From: JAVJSU01 sp040219275
GTDB taxonomy: Bacteria; Chloroflexota; Anaerolineae; Aggregatilineales; Phototrophicaceae
Reading direction: 5' to 3'
DNA: 64,000 nucleotides
NCBI GenBank assembly: GCA_040219275.1
Contig: JAVJSU010000038.1
Location: forward strand, 186,001 to 250,000
The notes beneath the pieces are model-generated. The model saw only the letters and a program-made list of their open reading frames with translations, had not been told where the DNA came from and ran no database searches. Below are positions 1 through 8,000 of the stretch, piece after piece (the stretch's first letter is position 1; every line of letters begins with the position of its first letter). Position numbers and translations under genes: made by a program.

Positions 1-716
1 CCACCGACTGCATTTGCTGATGCCGTGCAGATCGCTTCAAGTTCCGGTGTGACAGGGCAATTGGTCGCTTCGCCGCCGCGGGCTGTATTCGTCACCCAAT
101 GGGCAGACGAGCGGTAAATCGCGCAGATGGTACGATCACCGATCACGAATGCGCGGATGTCACGCCCCGGTTTTTCGATATATTCCTGTACATAATAGGT
201 GTGGTGGGTATACCCGCCGAGTGTTTGGCGGTGTTCGAGGATGGCTTCTGCGCTGTCACGGTCATTCACCCGTGCCAGCAAACGTCCCCATGAGCCAGTG
301 ACTGGTTTGAGCACAGCCGGATATTGCACATCGGCAATCGCGTCCATCGCGCTATCAGTATCGAAGGCAACCCGCGTTTCCGGCTGATCGACACCCGCCG
401 TCGCCAGCATCAAGCTCGTCTGGAGTTTGTCGGAACAAATCGCCGCCGTCTGATAACTATTGATCGTCGGGATGCCCCAGCCGTTCAAAATCATCAGCAT
501 ATACAACCCGCGTGAGGTGCTCACACAGCGTTCCATCACCAGATCATAGGCGCTCCATGCCACACCGTTGGGCGCAAGCTGATCCGCGCCTGCCGTCAGG
601 CTGATATTTAGTTCACGGTCAAGGATGATGTCCGGTGTCACACCCGCCTCTTGAAAGGCACTGATGAGCAATTTTTCTTCGGCACGAATATGGGTAACGA
701 GAATGGCAATCCGCAT
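1..716 (-). CDS. lysX: LysX-like ATP-grasp ligase (partial, runs off window)
   Basis: The minus strand reads without a stop from an ATG at 716 to the window edge, about 238 residues. The N-terminus MRIAILVTHIRAEEKLL and later segments such as YPAVLKPVTGSWGRL and GRDIRAFVIGDRTICAIYR fit the RimK/LysX ATP-grasp family. This family attaches 2-aminoadipate (or glutamate) to the C-terminal glutamate of the carrier protein LysW, in lysine or arginine biosynthesis. The gene lies two nucleotides downstream of lysW, so the two are probably co-transcribed. The C-terminus lies outside the window. The choice between LysX and an ArgX-type role cannot be made from this fragment alone. Confidence 0.9.
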   Translation of the reverse strand, partial: MRIAILVTHIRAEEKLLISAFQEAGVTPDIILDRELNISLTAGADQLAPNGVAWSAYDLVMERCVSTSRGLYMLMILNGWGIPTINSYQTAAICSDKLQTSLMLATAGVDQPETRVAFDTDSAMDAIADVQYPAVLKPVTGSWGRLLARVNDRDSAEAILEHRQTLGGYTHHTYYVQEYIEKPGRDIRAFVIGDRTICAIYRSSAHWVTNTARGGEATNCPVTPELEAICTASANAVG

Positions 717-718
717 GA

Positions 719-895
719 TTATTCGCCCCAATCTTCTTCTACTTCCGGCGCAAGTTCAACTTGCAACGGGTTCAGGCTAATGATTTCCAGTTCCGTGCCA
801 CAATCCGGGCAGGAGATAATTTCGTTTTGCATCGCGTCCGCCGGAATATTTACGTCGGCGGCACATTCAGGACATTCAACAGTCGGGTTACTCAT
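719..895 (-). CDS. lysW: LysW amino-group carrier protein
   Basis: A 58-residue protein beginning MSNPTVECPECAADV and ending in EEDWGE. It has two CxxC pairs (ECPEC near residues 8-11 and SCPDC near 29-32) that form a zinc ribbon, and the C-terminal EDWGE tail that is diagnostic of LysW. The side chain of the last glutamate carries the amino group of aminoadipate through the later lysine steps. The start at 895 has a purine-rich GAGGAAAG ribosome site just upstream. It is followed after two nucleotides by lysX. The gene is short and easily missed by length-filtered gene calling. Confidence 0.95.
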   Translation of the reverse strand: MSNPTVECPECAADVNIPADAMQNEIISCPDCGTELEIISLNPLQVELAPEVEEDWGE

Positions 896-955
896 GTGTT
901 ACTTTCCTCGTTCGTCAGATTAAATTGATAAATTTCTTGTTCATCGAATCGGCAC

Positions 956-987
956 AAAAAAACCGCCATCCGATTTCCAGATGGCGG
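956..987 (-). terminator. Strong hairpin-T tract ahead of lysW (attenuator candidate)
   Basis: On the minus strand an 8-bp perfect stem, CCGCCATC / GATGGCGG with a 9-nt loop, is followed at once by seven T residues. It lies between the second lysine-rich leader ORF (stop at 1022) and lysW (start 895). It would therefore stop transcription before lysW unless antagonised. Confidence 0.8.
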
Positions 988-1021
988 CAGGTGTTTCGAC
1001 TTGGTGTACAAGCAAACGCCA

Positions 1022-1093
1022 CTATCCAGAACGCGAGTTCGGGCAGGTCTTCTTGCACTTCTTTTTGCTGTCAGTGGTGTTCAGGTCGTACAT
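1022..1093 (-). CDS. Lysine-rich 23-residue leader peptide (lysW operon)
   Basis: A 23-codon ORF starting MYDLNTTDSKKKCKKTC and ending NSRSG-TAG. Five of seven consecutive residues (10-15 region) are lysine, and the ORF starts seven nucleotides after an AAGGA ribosome site. It is followed by a strong hairpin/T-tract and then lysW. Known biology: lysine-codon-rich leader peptides control transcription attenuation of a LysW-pathway cluster in Thermus (from memory). Inference: ribosome stalling at the lysine codons when charged tRNA-Lys is scarce would permit read-through. It could instead be a tiny cysteine-containing peptide with its own function. Confidence 0.6.
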   Translation of the reverse strand: MYDLNTTDSKKKCKKTCPNSRSG

Positions 1094-1130
1094 TGGTCTA
1101 TCCTTAGTAAAAATATCGTCACGCAGAAAT

Positions 1131-1150
1131 AAAAAAACCTACCGTGTAGG
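1131..1150 (-). terminator. Short hairpin with T7 tract between the two leader ORFs
   Basis: On the minus strand CCTAC-ACG-GTAGG is followed by seven T residues. The stem is short (5 bp) but the T-run is clean. It lies between the upstream lysine-rich ORF (stop 1203) and the second one (start 1093). Confidence 0.55.
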
Positions 1151-1187
1151 CAGGTTCGCTTTGCAAGATCAGTCTTGTTCAGGAAGC

Positions 1188-1210
1188 AAAAAAGCCCACG
1201 AGTTAGGTGG
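1188..1210 (-). terminator. Weak hairpin-T6 overlapping end of first leader ORF
   Basis: On the minus strand CCAC-N7-GTGG is followed by GC and six T residues. The 5' arm overlaps the last threonine codons of the upstream lysine-rich ORF. A ribosome paused on the preceding lysine codons would mask it. The stem is only 4 bp, so the call depends on context. Confidence 0.4.
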
Positions 1211-1253
1211 TTTTCGTCTTCTTCGCCTTCTTGCTGAACAAATTGATATTCAT
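1203..1253 (-). CDS. Lysine-rich 16-residue leader peptide
   Basis: The ORF encodes MNINLFSKKAKKTKTT, with five lysines in seven positions (residues 8-14). An in-frame ATG at 1286 would extend it to 27 residues. Neither start has a strong ribosome site; a GGA lies 11 nt before 1253. Hairpins with T tracts follow at once. The arrangement repeats the one just downstream (1022-1093), giving two tandem lysine-sensing modules in front of lysW-lysX. Translation is not proven. Confidence 0.5.
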   Translation of the reverse strand: MNINLFSKKAKKTKTT

Positions 1254-1452
1254 GGTTTGGTTTATTTCCAGCGCGTTTTTTGACATGAGCAATATGTTAA
1301 CAGGCATGACCGCACAACGCAATAGGGCGGGATACACAAACTTTATTAGACGATATGTACAAACGCAGAGAATTAGCTCATCAGCCAGTCAGCTGGTCAA
1401 TAAAGCACACATCTATTTGCTCTACGCTAAACAACACATCATCACAAGGGAA

Positions 1453-1490
1453 AAAGCTAGTCGCTAAAAGCCAACAGCCAATAGCTCTCT
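1453..1490. repeat. Heptameric AGCNNNN short repeats
   Basis: Successive heptamers AGCTAGT, CGCTAAA, AGCCAAC, AGCCAAT and AGCTCTC lie upstream of tmk. The pattern resembles the short tandemly repeated repetitive sequences of cyanobacteria. Other heptad classes occur elsewhere in this window. Confidence 0.5.
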
Positions 1491-1519
1491 CCCACCTCGT
1501 CAATCCCAACGACTGCGGT

Positions 1520-1525
1520 TATAAT
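1520..1525 (+). promoter_or_regulatory. -10 box of tmk
   Basis: A perfect TATAAT lies 34 nt before the chosen tmk start. No good -35 hexamer is visible at the normal spacing, so only the -10 is annotated. Transcription would begin near 1532. Confidence 0.5.
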
Positions 1526-1559
1526 GCACGGCGTTTCCAACAAACCAACGGGATGGCGG

Positions 1560-2207
1560 ATGTTCATAACATTTGAAGGCTTGGACGGTAGCGGCAAGAC
1601 CACACAAATCAAAGAAGCCACCGCCAAATTACGCGACGCGGGCGCAAAAATCTTGCTCACCCGTGAACCGGGCGGGACGTATATCGGCGATCAAACCCGC
1701 GAGATTCTATTTGATAAGAAAGAAGACGCGACCCAGCACCCGATGAACCCGCGCACGGAGTTACTGCTCTTCTGTGCTTCCCGCGCACAATTGGTTGCGG
1801 AGGTCATCCGCCCGCATCTTGCCAGTGGGGGCATCGTCATCAGTGACCGCTTCTTCGATTCAACCTATGCCTATCAGGGCTACGGTCACGGACTCGACCT
1901 GAAAGCCTTACGCGCTATCGTGGATTTTGCGACTGCCGGACTCAAGCCGGATTTGACGATCTATTTTGATATCACGCCAGAAGAAGCCCTGCGCCGTCGT
2001 CAACGGGCTTCGTTATTCGGCGAGGAATTTAACCGATTGGACGCGATGGAGGTGGAATTCCGTCAGCGCGTCTACAAGGGCTACCAGAAGCTCATGAAAA
2101 AAGACCCCGCCCGTTGGGTAACCATTGATGCGTCACAATCCATCGGGGATGTCCAATCAGACCTGATGAAACTCTTAAACAAACACCTGAAGTTACGCGC
2201 CCGTTAG
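1560..2207 (+). CDS. tmk: Thymidylate kinase
   Basis: A 215-residue protein starting MFITFEGLDGSGKTTQ, the P-loop of dTMP kinase. It has the TREPGGT segment (DR[Y/E]xxS-region equivalent ISDRFFDSTYAYQG) typical of TMPK. It phosphorylates dTMP to dTDP for DNA synthesis in the cytoplasm. An upstream in-frame ATG at 1524 would add 12 residues that do not belong to the family and would start at the promoter -10 box, so 1560 is preferred. The length matches the family (about 205-215). A short ORF follows 16 nt later, probably in the same transcript. Confidence 0.95.
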   Translation: MFITFEGLDGSGKTTQIKEATAKLRDAGAKILLTREPGGTYIGDQTREILFDKKEDATQHPMNPRTELLLFCASRAQLVAEVIRPHLASGGIVISDRFFDSTYAYQGYGHGLDLKALRAIVDFATAGLKPDLTIYFDITPEEALRRRQRASLFGEEFNRLDAMEVEFRQRVYKGYQKLMKKDPARWVTIDASQSIGDVQSDLMKLLNKHLKLRAR

Positions 2208-2223
2208 CGATTATTTTTGAGAA

Positions 2224-2514
2224 ATGAGACTCGCGATGATTGATGTAGAAGTGCAAATTGCCATTGATGATGAAAACCCGCAAACATCCCCATGGCTGGA
2301 CGAAACCGAACTGAAAATGATGATTGACCAGACCCGCGCTCAGATCGGCGAGCACGTCCGCGCCAAACTGAGCAAACTCTCACTCACAGAACCGCTCAAA
2401 GTGATCGTCACCGGCGCATATTCACTCGATACCGAGCAGATGGAATTGTCCTATCATATCGACACGGACGACAAGCAACTGCTCCTTAAGGCGGTCACGG
2501 CGTTAAATCGCTAG
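2224..2514 (+). CDS. Small conserved-looking hypothetical protein downstream of tmk
   Basis: A 96-residue acidic, mainly soluble protein with no signal peptide or membrane segment. It follows tmk after 16 nt and is probably co-transcribed. The sequence alternates predicted strands and helices (for example DVEVQIAIDDE, LKVIVTGAYSLDTEQMEL). I do not recognise a family. The start could also be the ATG at 2236, which is better spaced from a GAGA purine run. A GGGGA/TTCCCC mini-hairpin lies just after the stop without a T tract. Confidence 0.7.
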   Translation: MRLAMIDVEVQIAIDDENPQTSPWLDETELKMMIDQTRAQIGEHVRAKLSKLSLTEPLKVIVTGAYSLDTEQMELSYHIDTDDKQLLLKAVTALNR

Positions 2515-2613
2515 GGGATTGTCTTCCCCGCCTATGTTGAGTTGAGTGATAAAGTTTCTAATTAACATCGGATGACTATTTTCACAAATTTACGGCAAAA
2601 TAAAGGGTTAACT

Positions 2614-2640
2614 CGTAGGGTCAACCTGTTAGGTTGCCCA
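2614..2640. repeat. Palindromic GTAGGG-CAACCT repeat
   Basis: GGGTCAACCT-gtt-AGGTTGCCC forms an imperfect palindrome in the 253-bp gap between 2514 and 2768. It resembles the GGGCGACCT / AGGTCGCCC palindromes at 6727, 8505 and 28613 and appears to be the same dispersed family. Confidence 0.5.
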
Positions 2641-2732
2641 CTGATTTTCGTTATGTGTCTAATTTTCTAATCTACATCAGGCGGCTTGATGATTTAGCTC
2701 TGCGGCTTTAGCCCGGAGCAATATATACACAC

Positions 2733-2767
2733 CCACTTCCAACTTCTCACTTCGTACTTCCCACTAC
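2733..2767. repeat. Heptameric ACTTNNN tandem repeats
   Basis: Successive heptamers ACTTCCA, ACTTCTC, ACTTCGT, ACTTCCC and ACTACCT abut the 3' end of the fmdB-like gene. This is another class of short tandem heptads, comparable to the CTGANNA heptads further on. Confidence 0.6.
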
Positions 2768-3145
2768 CTACGGCTTACTTTTCTTCGCCTTGTCATTGGC
2801 TTGCAGGTCTTTCTCGACCTTATCCATGCTCTCGCCCTTCAGCAATTTTTGCGTCGCATCATGATATTCCTTGCCCAGCGCTGGATCACTCCCGCCCACC
2901 TGCTGGAACATCTCGCCCACCGCGCGTGAATCACCGGATTCAAACACGGAAAGCATCTCATGCGAGGACATTTTGCCAAAATCATGCGTCTGGTTCTGCA
3001 CGGTAATGCGCTTAATCACCCGCGAAAGGGCTTCGCTTTCACAGGTCGGGCAGATTGGCGTAGCATTGTCATAGGCGCTGTAAGTTTTATAAAATAGGGA
3101 GAAGCGTTCTCCACAATTGTCACAGCGATAATCGTAAGTCGGCAT
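2768..3145 (-). CDS. FmdB-family zinc ribbon protein
   Basis: A 125-residue protein starting MPTYDYRCDNCGERF. The N-terminal 45 residues form the FmdB/CxxC_CXXC zinc ribbon with CDNC (residues 8-11) and CPTC (32-35). The rest is a charged helical tail with a lysine-rich end (DKAKKSKP). Members are small regulatory or metal-binding proteins of uncertain function, so no activity is assigned. It is transcribed divergently from the rhomboid gene, with a 150-bp AT-rich gap between them that should hold both promoters. Confidence 0.85.
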   Translation of the reverse strand: MPTYDYRCDNCGERFSLFYKTYSAYDNATPICPTCESEALSRVIKRITVQNQTHDFGKMSSHEMLSVFESGDSRAVGEMFQQVGGSDPALGKEYHDATQKLLKGESMDKVEKDLQANDKAKKSKP

Positions 3146-3295
3146 ACGGTTTCTCTCTGGAATATGATAGGCTAAATGGCAAAATAGTGATTATATTACG
3201 CGAATCATATAACTAAGTTTTACAATTTGCGTAGGGTATAAATATCATAAAACACGCGTATTAGAATCGTGTTGTTAGCGAGGACAATTTATCGT

Positions 3296-4174
3296 ATGCT
3301 GAACGATCCACCGCCAGAAAAAAAACGTAGCGTCCATCCACTAGAAGACCGCGCAGAAGGCATCCGTCGCGCCGCAAGAGAAGCACAGGCACAAGAGCAA
3401 CCTGCCGGAGAAGGTGGTCGCCAGCGGGTGATGCTCAGAATCCCCGTCGCCAAACCCAACTTAACCTATGCACTCATCGCGGTCAATGTCGCCATTTTCG
3501 TCGTCATGTTTTATATCCTATCGCCCGATCAACTCAATGACATTTACGAATGGGGCGCGAACAATAAATTTACTGTGCTGGAACAGGGTGAATTTCATCG
3601 CCTGCTGACAGCCATGTTCATGCACGGCAGTCTCACCCATCTTGCCTTTAACATGCTCTCACTATACGTCATCGGGCAAACGGTAGAACGCTTCTTCGGG
3701 TCTATTCGCTTTGCCCTGATCTACTTTCTCGGCGGGCTGGCAGGCTCTGTTTTGAGCGTGCTCATCAATGCGCCGGAAGTCAATTCCGTTGGCGCATCCG
3801 GCGCAATCTTCGCCATTGTCGGCGCAGAATTGGTCTTCTTATACAAGCACCGCAAGCTCTTCGGCGCGATGGCACAACAGCAACTCCGCAGTCTCATCAT
3901 CATTATCGCGCTTAATTTATTCGCCGGGTTCGCCAGTAATCTGACCAACGTCGGCGTAAGCATCGACAATTGGGGACATATCGGTGGCTTCATCGGTGGT
4001 GCATCACTCGCATGGTACATCAGCCCGTTCTTCCTGCCACGCGCCCATCCAGATCAACCCGGCGCGCTGACCATTGACGACGTGAATCCACTCGACGGGC
4101 AATTTCAGAACTTGATGATTTATATTTCCGGCTTGCTCGCCATTATTATTGTCGGCGTACTCATCACGCGCTAA
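3296..4174 (+). CDS. Rhomboid-family intramembrane serine protease
   Basis: A 292-residue membrane protein. A charged cytoplasmic N-terminus of about 55 residues precedes six or more hydrophobic segments. The catalytic serine motif GASGAIFAIVG (about residue 165) and the histidine motif WGHIGGFIGG (about 237) are intact, as is the HGSLTHLAFNM segment typical of rhomboids. It should cleave transmembrane substrates within the membrane; the substrates are unknown. The chosen ATG lies 11 nt after a GAGGA ribosome site. An in-frame GTG at 3269 is less likely because it precedes that site. An extra hydrophobic segment lies at the extreme C-terminus. Confidence 0.9.
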   Translation: MLNDPPPEKKRSVHPLEDRAEGIRRAAREAQAQEQPAGEGGRQRVMLRIPVAKPNLTYALIAVNVAIFVVMFYILSPDQLNDIYEWGANNKFTVLEQGEFHRLLTAMFMHGSLTHLAFNMLSLYVIGQTVERFFGSIRFALIYFLGGLAGSVLSVLINAPEVNSVGASGAIFAIVGAELVFLYKHRKLFGAMAQQQLRSLIIIIALNLFAGFASNLTNVGVSIDNWGHIGGFIGGASLAWYISPFFLPRAHPDQPGALTIDDVNPLDGQFQNLMIYISGLLAIIIVGVLITR

Positions 4175-4223
4175 ATCTACACATTTCCCTCAACGGCGAG
4201 GCGAAATCTACAGACCGCCTCAA

Positions 4224-4467
4224 CGCTGATAGCTTTTAAGGGTTTTTTGTGGTCGATTTCTTAGTGTTACCGCCAATGGCACAACCAAACTCATTGGCTA
4301 CGCAGACGCAAAACCCTGCTGAAACAGGCTATTCTTCCCGTACATTTGTGAAAATAGCCCACTTCAGTGGGGTTTCTAAGATCATCGTAGCATTGGGGTT
4401 TCAGCCCAATGTGGAACAAATTCAACAAAGTAACTAAATACCTTCCTTGAAAGCCGCTGATAGCTTT
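4224..4467. repeat. Hairpin-rich intergenic element bounded by a 13-bp direct repeat
   Basis: CGCTGATAGCTTT occurs at 4224-4236 and again at 4455-4467. Between them are three stem-loops in a row: CCTG-ctgaaa-CAGG (about 4314-4327), CCCAC-ttca-GTGGG (4358-4371) and CATTGGG-gtttcag-CCCAATG (4391-4411). The stretch 4175-4628 holds no convincing gene; the GTG-started ORF at 4249-4437 spans these hairpins and looks spurious. It may be a small non-autonomous repeat element. Confidence 0.4.
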
Positions 4468-4628
4468 CCCCCATCACATGACATCCCTCAACAACACACA
4501 TGACATTTAGCATTATCCCTCAGCCAACAGGACATGATAAGCTAAATGGGTGAACAAAATAACCTTAATTAATTAAAAGTTAATTTTATGGTATTCTAAT
4601 TTCAATAGTCAATTAAGTGGTGGCTTTG

Positions 4629-4817
4629 ATGATGCTTAATCCAATATTTGATAACGACGACCTCCAAAACACAATCCATAGCGTTCAACCCACCGTAAAA
4701 CCCGGCGCAGAAGGCATGAACCCCATCATGTTAGTTTCATCAATGATTGTTGGCGGCGGCATGTGGATGGGCATATTTTATCTGGGACACATCATCTTAC
4801 GAGCCATCACCGGATAA
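4629..4817 (+). CDS. Small single-span membrane protein, unknown
   Basis: A 62-residue ORF (start MMLNPIFDNDDL) with one strong hydrophobic segment near residues 35-60 rich in glycine and methionine (SSMIVGGGMWMGIFYLGHII). The acidic N-terminus is probably outside or cytoplasmic. Upstream DNA is very AT-rich. In-frame GTG starts at 4617 or 4620 are possible. I do not recognise a family, and the coding call rests on the coherent membrane segment. Confidence 0.45.
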   Translation: MMLNPIFDNDDLQNTIHSVQPTVKPGAEGMNPIMLVSSMIVGGGMWMGIFYLGHIILRAITG

Positions 4818-4876
4818 CCATTTCAGTGCTTACAGATTAAAAATATCGCGTCACATTTTACAAACCGCTAAAAACT

Positions 4877-4937
4877 GAAATTTTTCTCTGCGTTTCTCCG
4901 CGTTCATTGCGCTCTCTGCGTTATGTTTTTTCTTGTT
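4877..4937. repeat. CTCTGCGTTTCTCCGCG-type intergenic repeat
   Basis: The stretch reading CTCTGCGTTTCTCCGCG, then CTCTGCGTTATGTTTT, resembles 47671-47735 (CCTGCGTTTCGTCGCG, then TTCGCGTTATGTTTT). By eye the two agree at roughly three quarters of positions. Both lie in gene-free gaps. Confidence 0.5.
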
Positions 4938-5083
4938 TTGTTTCGATAAAACACGCAACTTTCACGCTCGACTGGTCGCACTATTATTTTCCCAACGATA
5001 GTTCAACGCTTCACGCCATACACTGGTAAAAGCCATCTGGCATGTGTATAGTGTCGGGCGAACTAACACGAGAGGGAATGTTC

Positions 5084-8000
5084 ATGCGTCGCTACACACC
5101 GGATTTTGCGCTGATTGTCCTGCTATTCATCTTGCCACTGATTCTCTTCAGCCAGCAGACCCTCGGCGGGCGCACCCTCTTGCCTACAGAAAACCTCTAT
5201 CAATATGAACCCTACGCCACCTATCGGGAGGTGGTCAACGCGCCGGATGTCCCGCATAATCATTTGCTCTCAGACCTTGTACTCCAGAATATGCAGTGGA
5301 AATCCTTCATCCGCGAAAGCATCGACCAGCGAGAAGTCCCGCTCTGGAATCCCCATCAATTTTCCGGCATTCCCTTCATGGCGGCGGGACAACAATCGAC
5401 CCTCTATCCCTTAAGCCTCATCTATTACGTCATGCCCCTGACCGCCGCCTATGGCTGGTTCACGGTCTTCAATTTATGGCTGGCGGGCATGTTCATGTTG
5501 ATGCTCATGCGCGGGCTTGGCGTGGGACGGTTTGGGGGGATGGTCGCCGCTGTCACTTATCAGCTATGTGGATTTTTCATCGCCAGCGCCGTCTTCCCGA
5601 TGATCCTCGGCGCGGCGGTGTGGATGCCCCTGATTCTCCTGATGATCGAATTTATCATCCAGCAAAAACCACTTTTCGGCAGACCGTCCAGCCTGCCGTG
5701 GATGATCGTTGGCGCGGTTGCCGTCGCCTGTAACATCTTCGCCGGACACGTCGAATTGACCATTTATAGCCTGCTCATCGCTGGATTTTACGGCGGCGCA
5801 CGCTTACTCTGGAACATCTGGCAAAATCGCACCCCCTACACGCCCCACCTCAAAGCCGCTGGATGGATGCTGGCAATGGTTCTGCTCGGCTTTAGTCTGG
5901 GCGCGTTGCAATTTATCCCGCTATTTCAAGTCGCCAACGACAACTGGCGCTCCGAACGTGCCGACCTCAGCGAGGTGCTCGGTTATGCTCATGCCCCGCG
6001 TGATGTTCTGCAATTCGTCATGCCCAACTTTTACGGCAGTCCCGCCGACCATAGCTATTTTGACATCTTCACGCTGGAAGAAACGCCTGTCACGGTCAAC
6101 ATGGCTGGCGAACCCATCACCCACACCGAATGGGGCATCAAAAATTACGTCGAAGGGGCGCTCTATCTCGGCATTCTGCCCTTGATTCTGGCGATCTTCG
6201 CCTTATTTATGCCCGCACCGATCAACACCGACCCCACCAAACCGCCACCCTTCAAATGGATTTTCGCCCTGCTCACGCTGATCTCGCTGACGTTCATGTT
6301 CGGCTTGCCCACCTATGCCGCTATTTACTTCCTGCCCGGCATCAATCAACTCAATTCGCCCTTTCGCTGGGTCTACGGCGTGACCCTCGGCGTGGCGATT
6401 TTAGCGGGCTTCGGCGCACATGCCCTGACGGTGTTGGACATCAACGGGCGCAAATGGGCGCGACGCTTCGGCTACGGCTTAATCGCACTCGCCCTGCTCA
6501 TTTTTGCTGGATTGCTCGTCAGTCGCCTGATTTTTCCCCAGATCGAATCGACCATCAGCAACGCACTATCAAGCCTTGCCGGACAGGGCGGCGAAGTCGC
6601 GGCGGATCGGTTCTCCGGCGCACAGATGTTTTTCAGCTATCAATTCGTCAACGCCCTCATCTTTGGTGTGATGCTTCTGGCTTCTGGCATCATCTTCTGG
6701 TTTTTCGGAAGAACACTCAACGAGGAGGGCGACCTAACAGGTCGCCCCTACAAAGGTCGCCCTCATACCTCGCATAGACTCGTCGGCGCAGGTAAAGGGT
6801 CTCTCGAAACCGATGTCGCTCCCCCTCGCCCCTTGTGGGAGAGGGGGCTGGGGGGTGAGGGGGCTATAATCGCCGTCCAAATCTTCGCCATCGCCCTTAT
6901 CGCCGTTGACCTCATAATCGCCTCAGCCGAATTCAATCCCGCCTCAGACCCCAATCTGCTGGATTTCACGCCGCCTGCCGTTGAATGGCTACTTGAGCGT
7001 CAAGCGGAAGAAGGCGCGTTCCGCTACACAACGATAGACGCACCCGCGCAGGGGCTGGATAATATGCTCCAGCCGAACATGACCATGCGCTACGGGCTGG
7101 CGGATATTCGCGGCTACGATAGCATCATCTCGTCGCAATATGTGGAGTACATGCGCTCAATTCAAATCCAACCACAGCTTGATTTCAACCGTGTTGCGCC
7201 CCTGTATTTAGACCGCATCGAAGCCGACGAAGTGAATTGGTCACGCCTGAATTTGCTCAATGTGCGCTACATCGTCACGCATAACGAAATCACCCTCGCG
7301 GAAAATTTGACCACCACCAGCGATCCGCGCCGTTTTGCACCCCCGCTCGAACTGGTTTATGCGGATGAAGCGGTCAATATTTATCGCAACAATGGCGCTT
7401 ACCCGCGTGCCGCTTTAACAGAACCCTTAGACGGACAAATCCCCGGCTTCGAGACGCAATTTGTCACTGGTATGCAAGCGACCATCACCCGCGATACCGG
7501 ACGCGAACGGTTTGTTGATGTCGACATCAACGGAGTCGCCACCCATTGGTTGCTCATCAGTGAAACCTATGCTGACGGCTGGCGGGCGTACATCCGTCCA
7601 CAGGGCGCATCTGACGATTACGAAAAACCGCTTGATGTGGTACGCGTGTTCGAGACTCTGCAAGGCATAGAAATCGCACCCAACGCACTCGCGGAGCGTT
7701 ATGGTGAGGGTGATGTAGGCGAGGCTGAACAAACCGCCATCATCGACGGACGCTATACCCTGCGCGTCGTCTATAGCCCGACGAGCTTTCAGGTCGGCTT
7801 ATTCGGCACGCTCATCAGTGGCGCGTTGATCGTCTTTATGGCGGGCGTGTGGCTGTGGCGTTTATGGATCGTGCCAGATTCCGGAGAGGGATCAACCACC
7901 TCGCGCATCGCCCGCAACAGCCTTGCCCCAATCATCCTCAACCTGTTCAATCGGGGTATTGATTTCGTCTTTGCGTTCGTCATGCTCCGCATCCTCGGAC

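Noticed and set aside
4249..4437. GTG-started 62-codon ORF after the rhomboid gene
   Set aside because: It spans three consecutive hairpins, has no ribosome site and no protein-like pattern; it is better explained as a repeat element.
6130..6777. 215-codon ORF in another frame inside the YfhO-flippase gene
   Set aside because: Arg/His/Pro-rich shadow of the real frame, without hydrophobic pattern or ribosome site.
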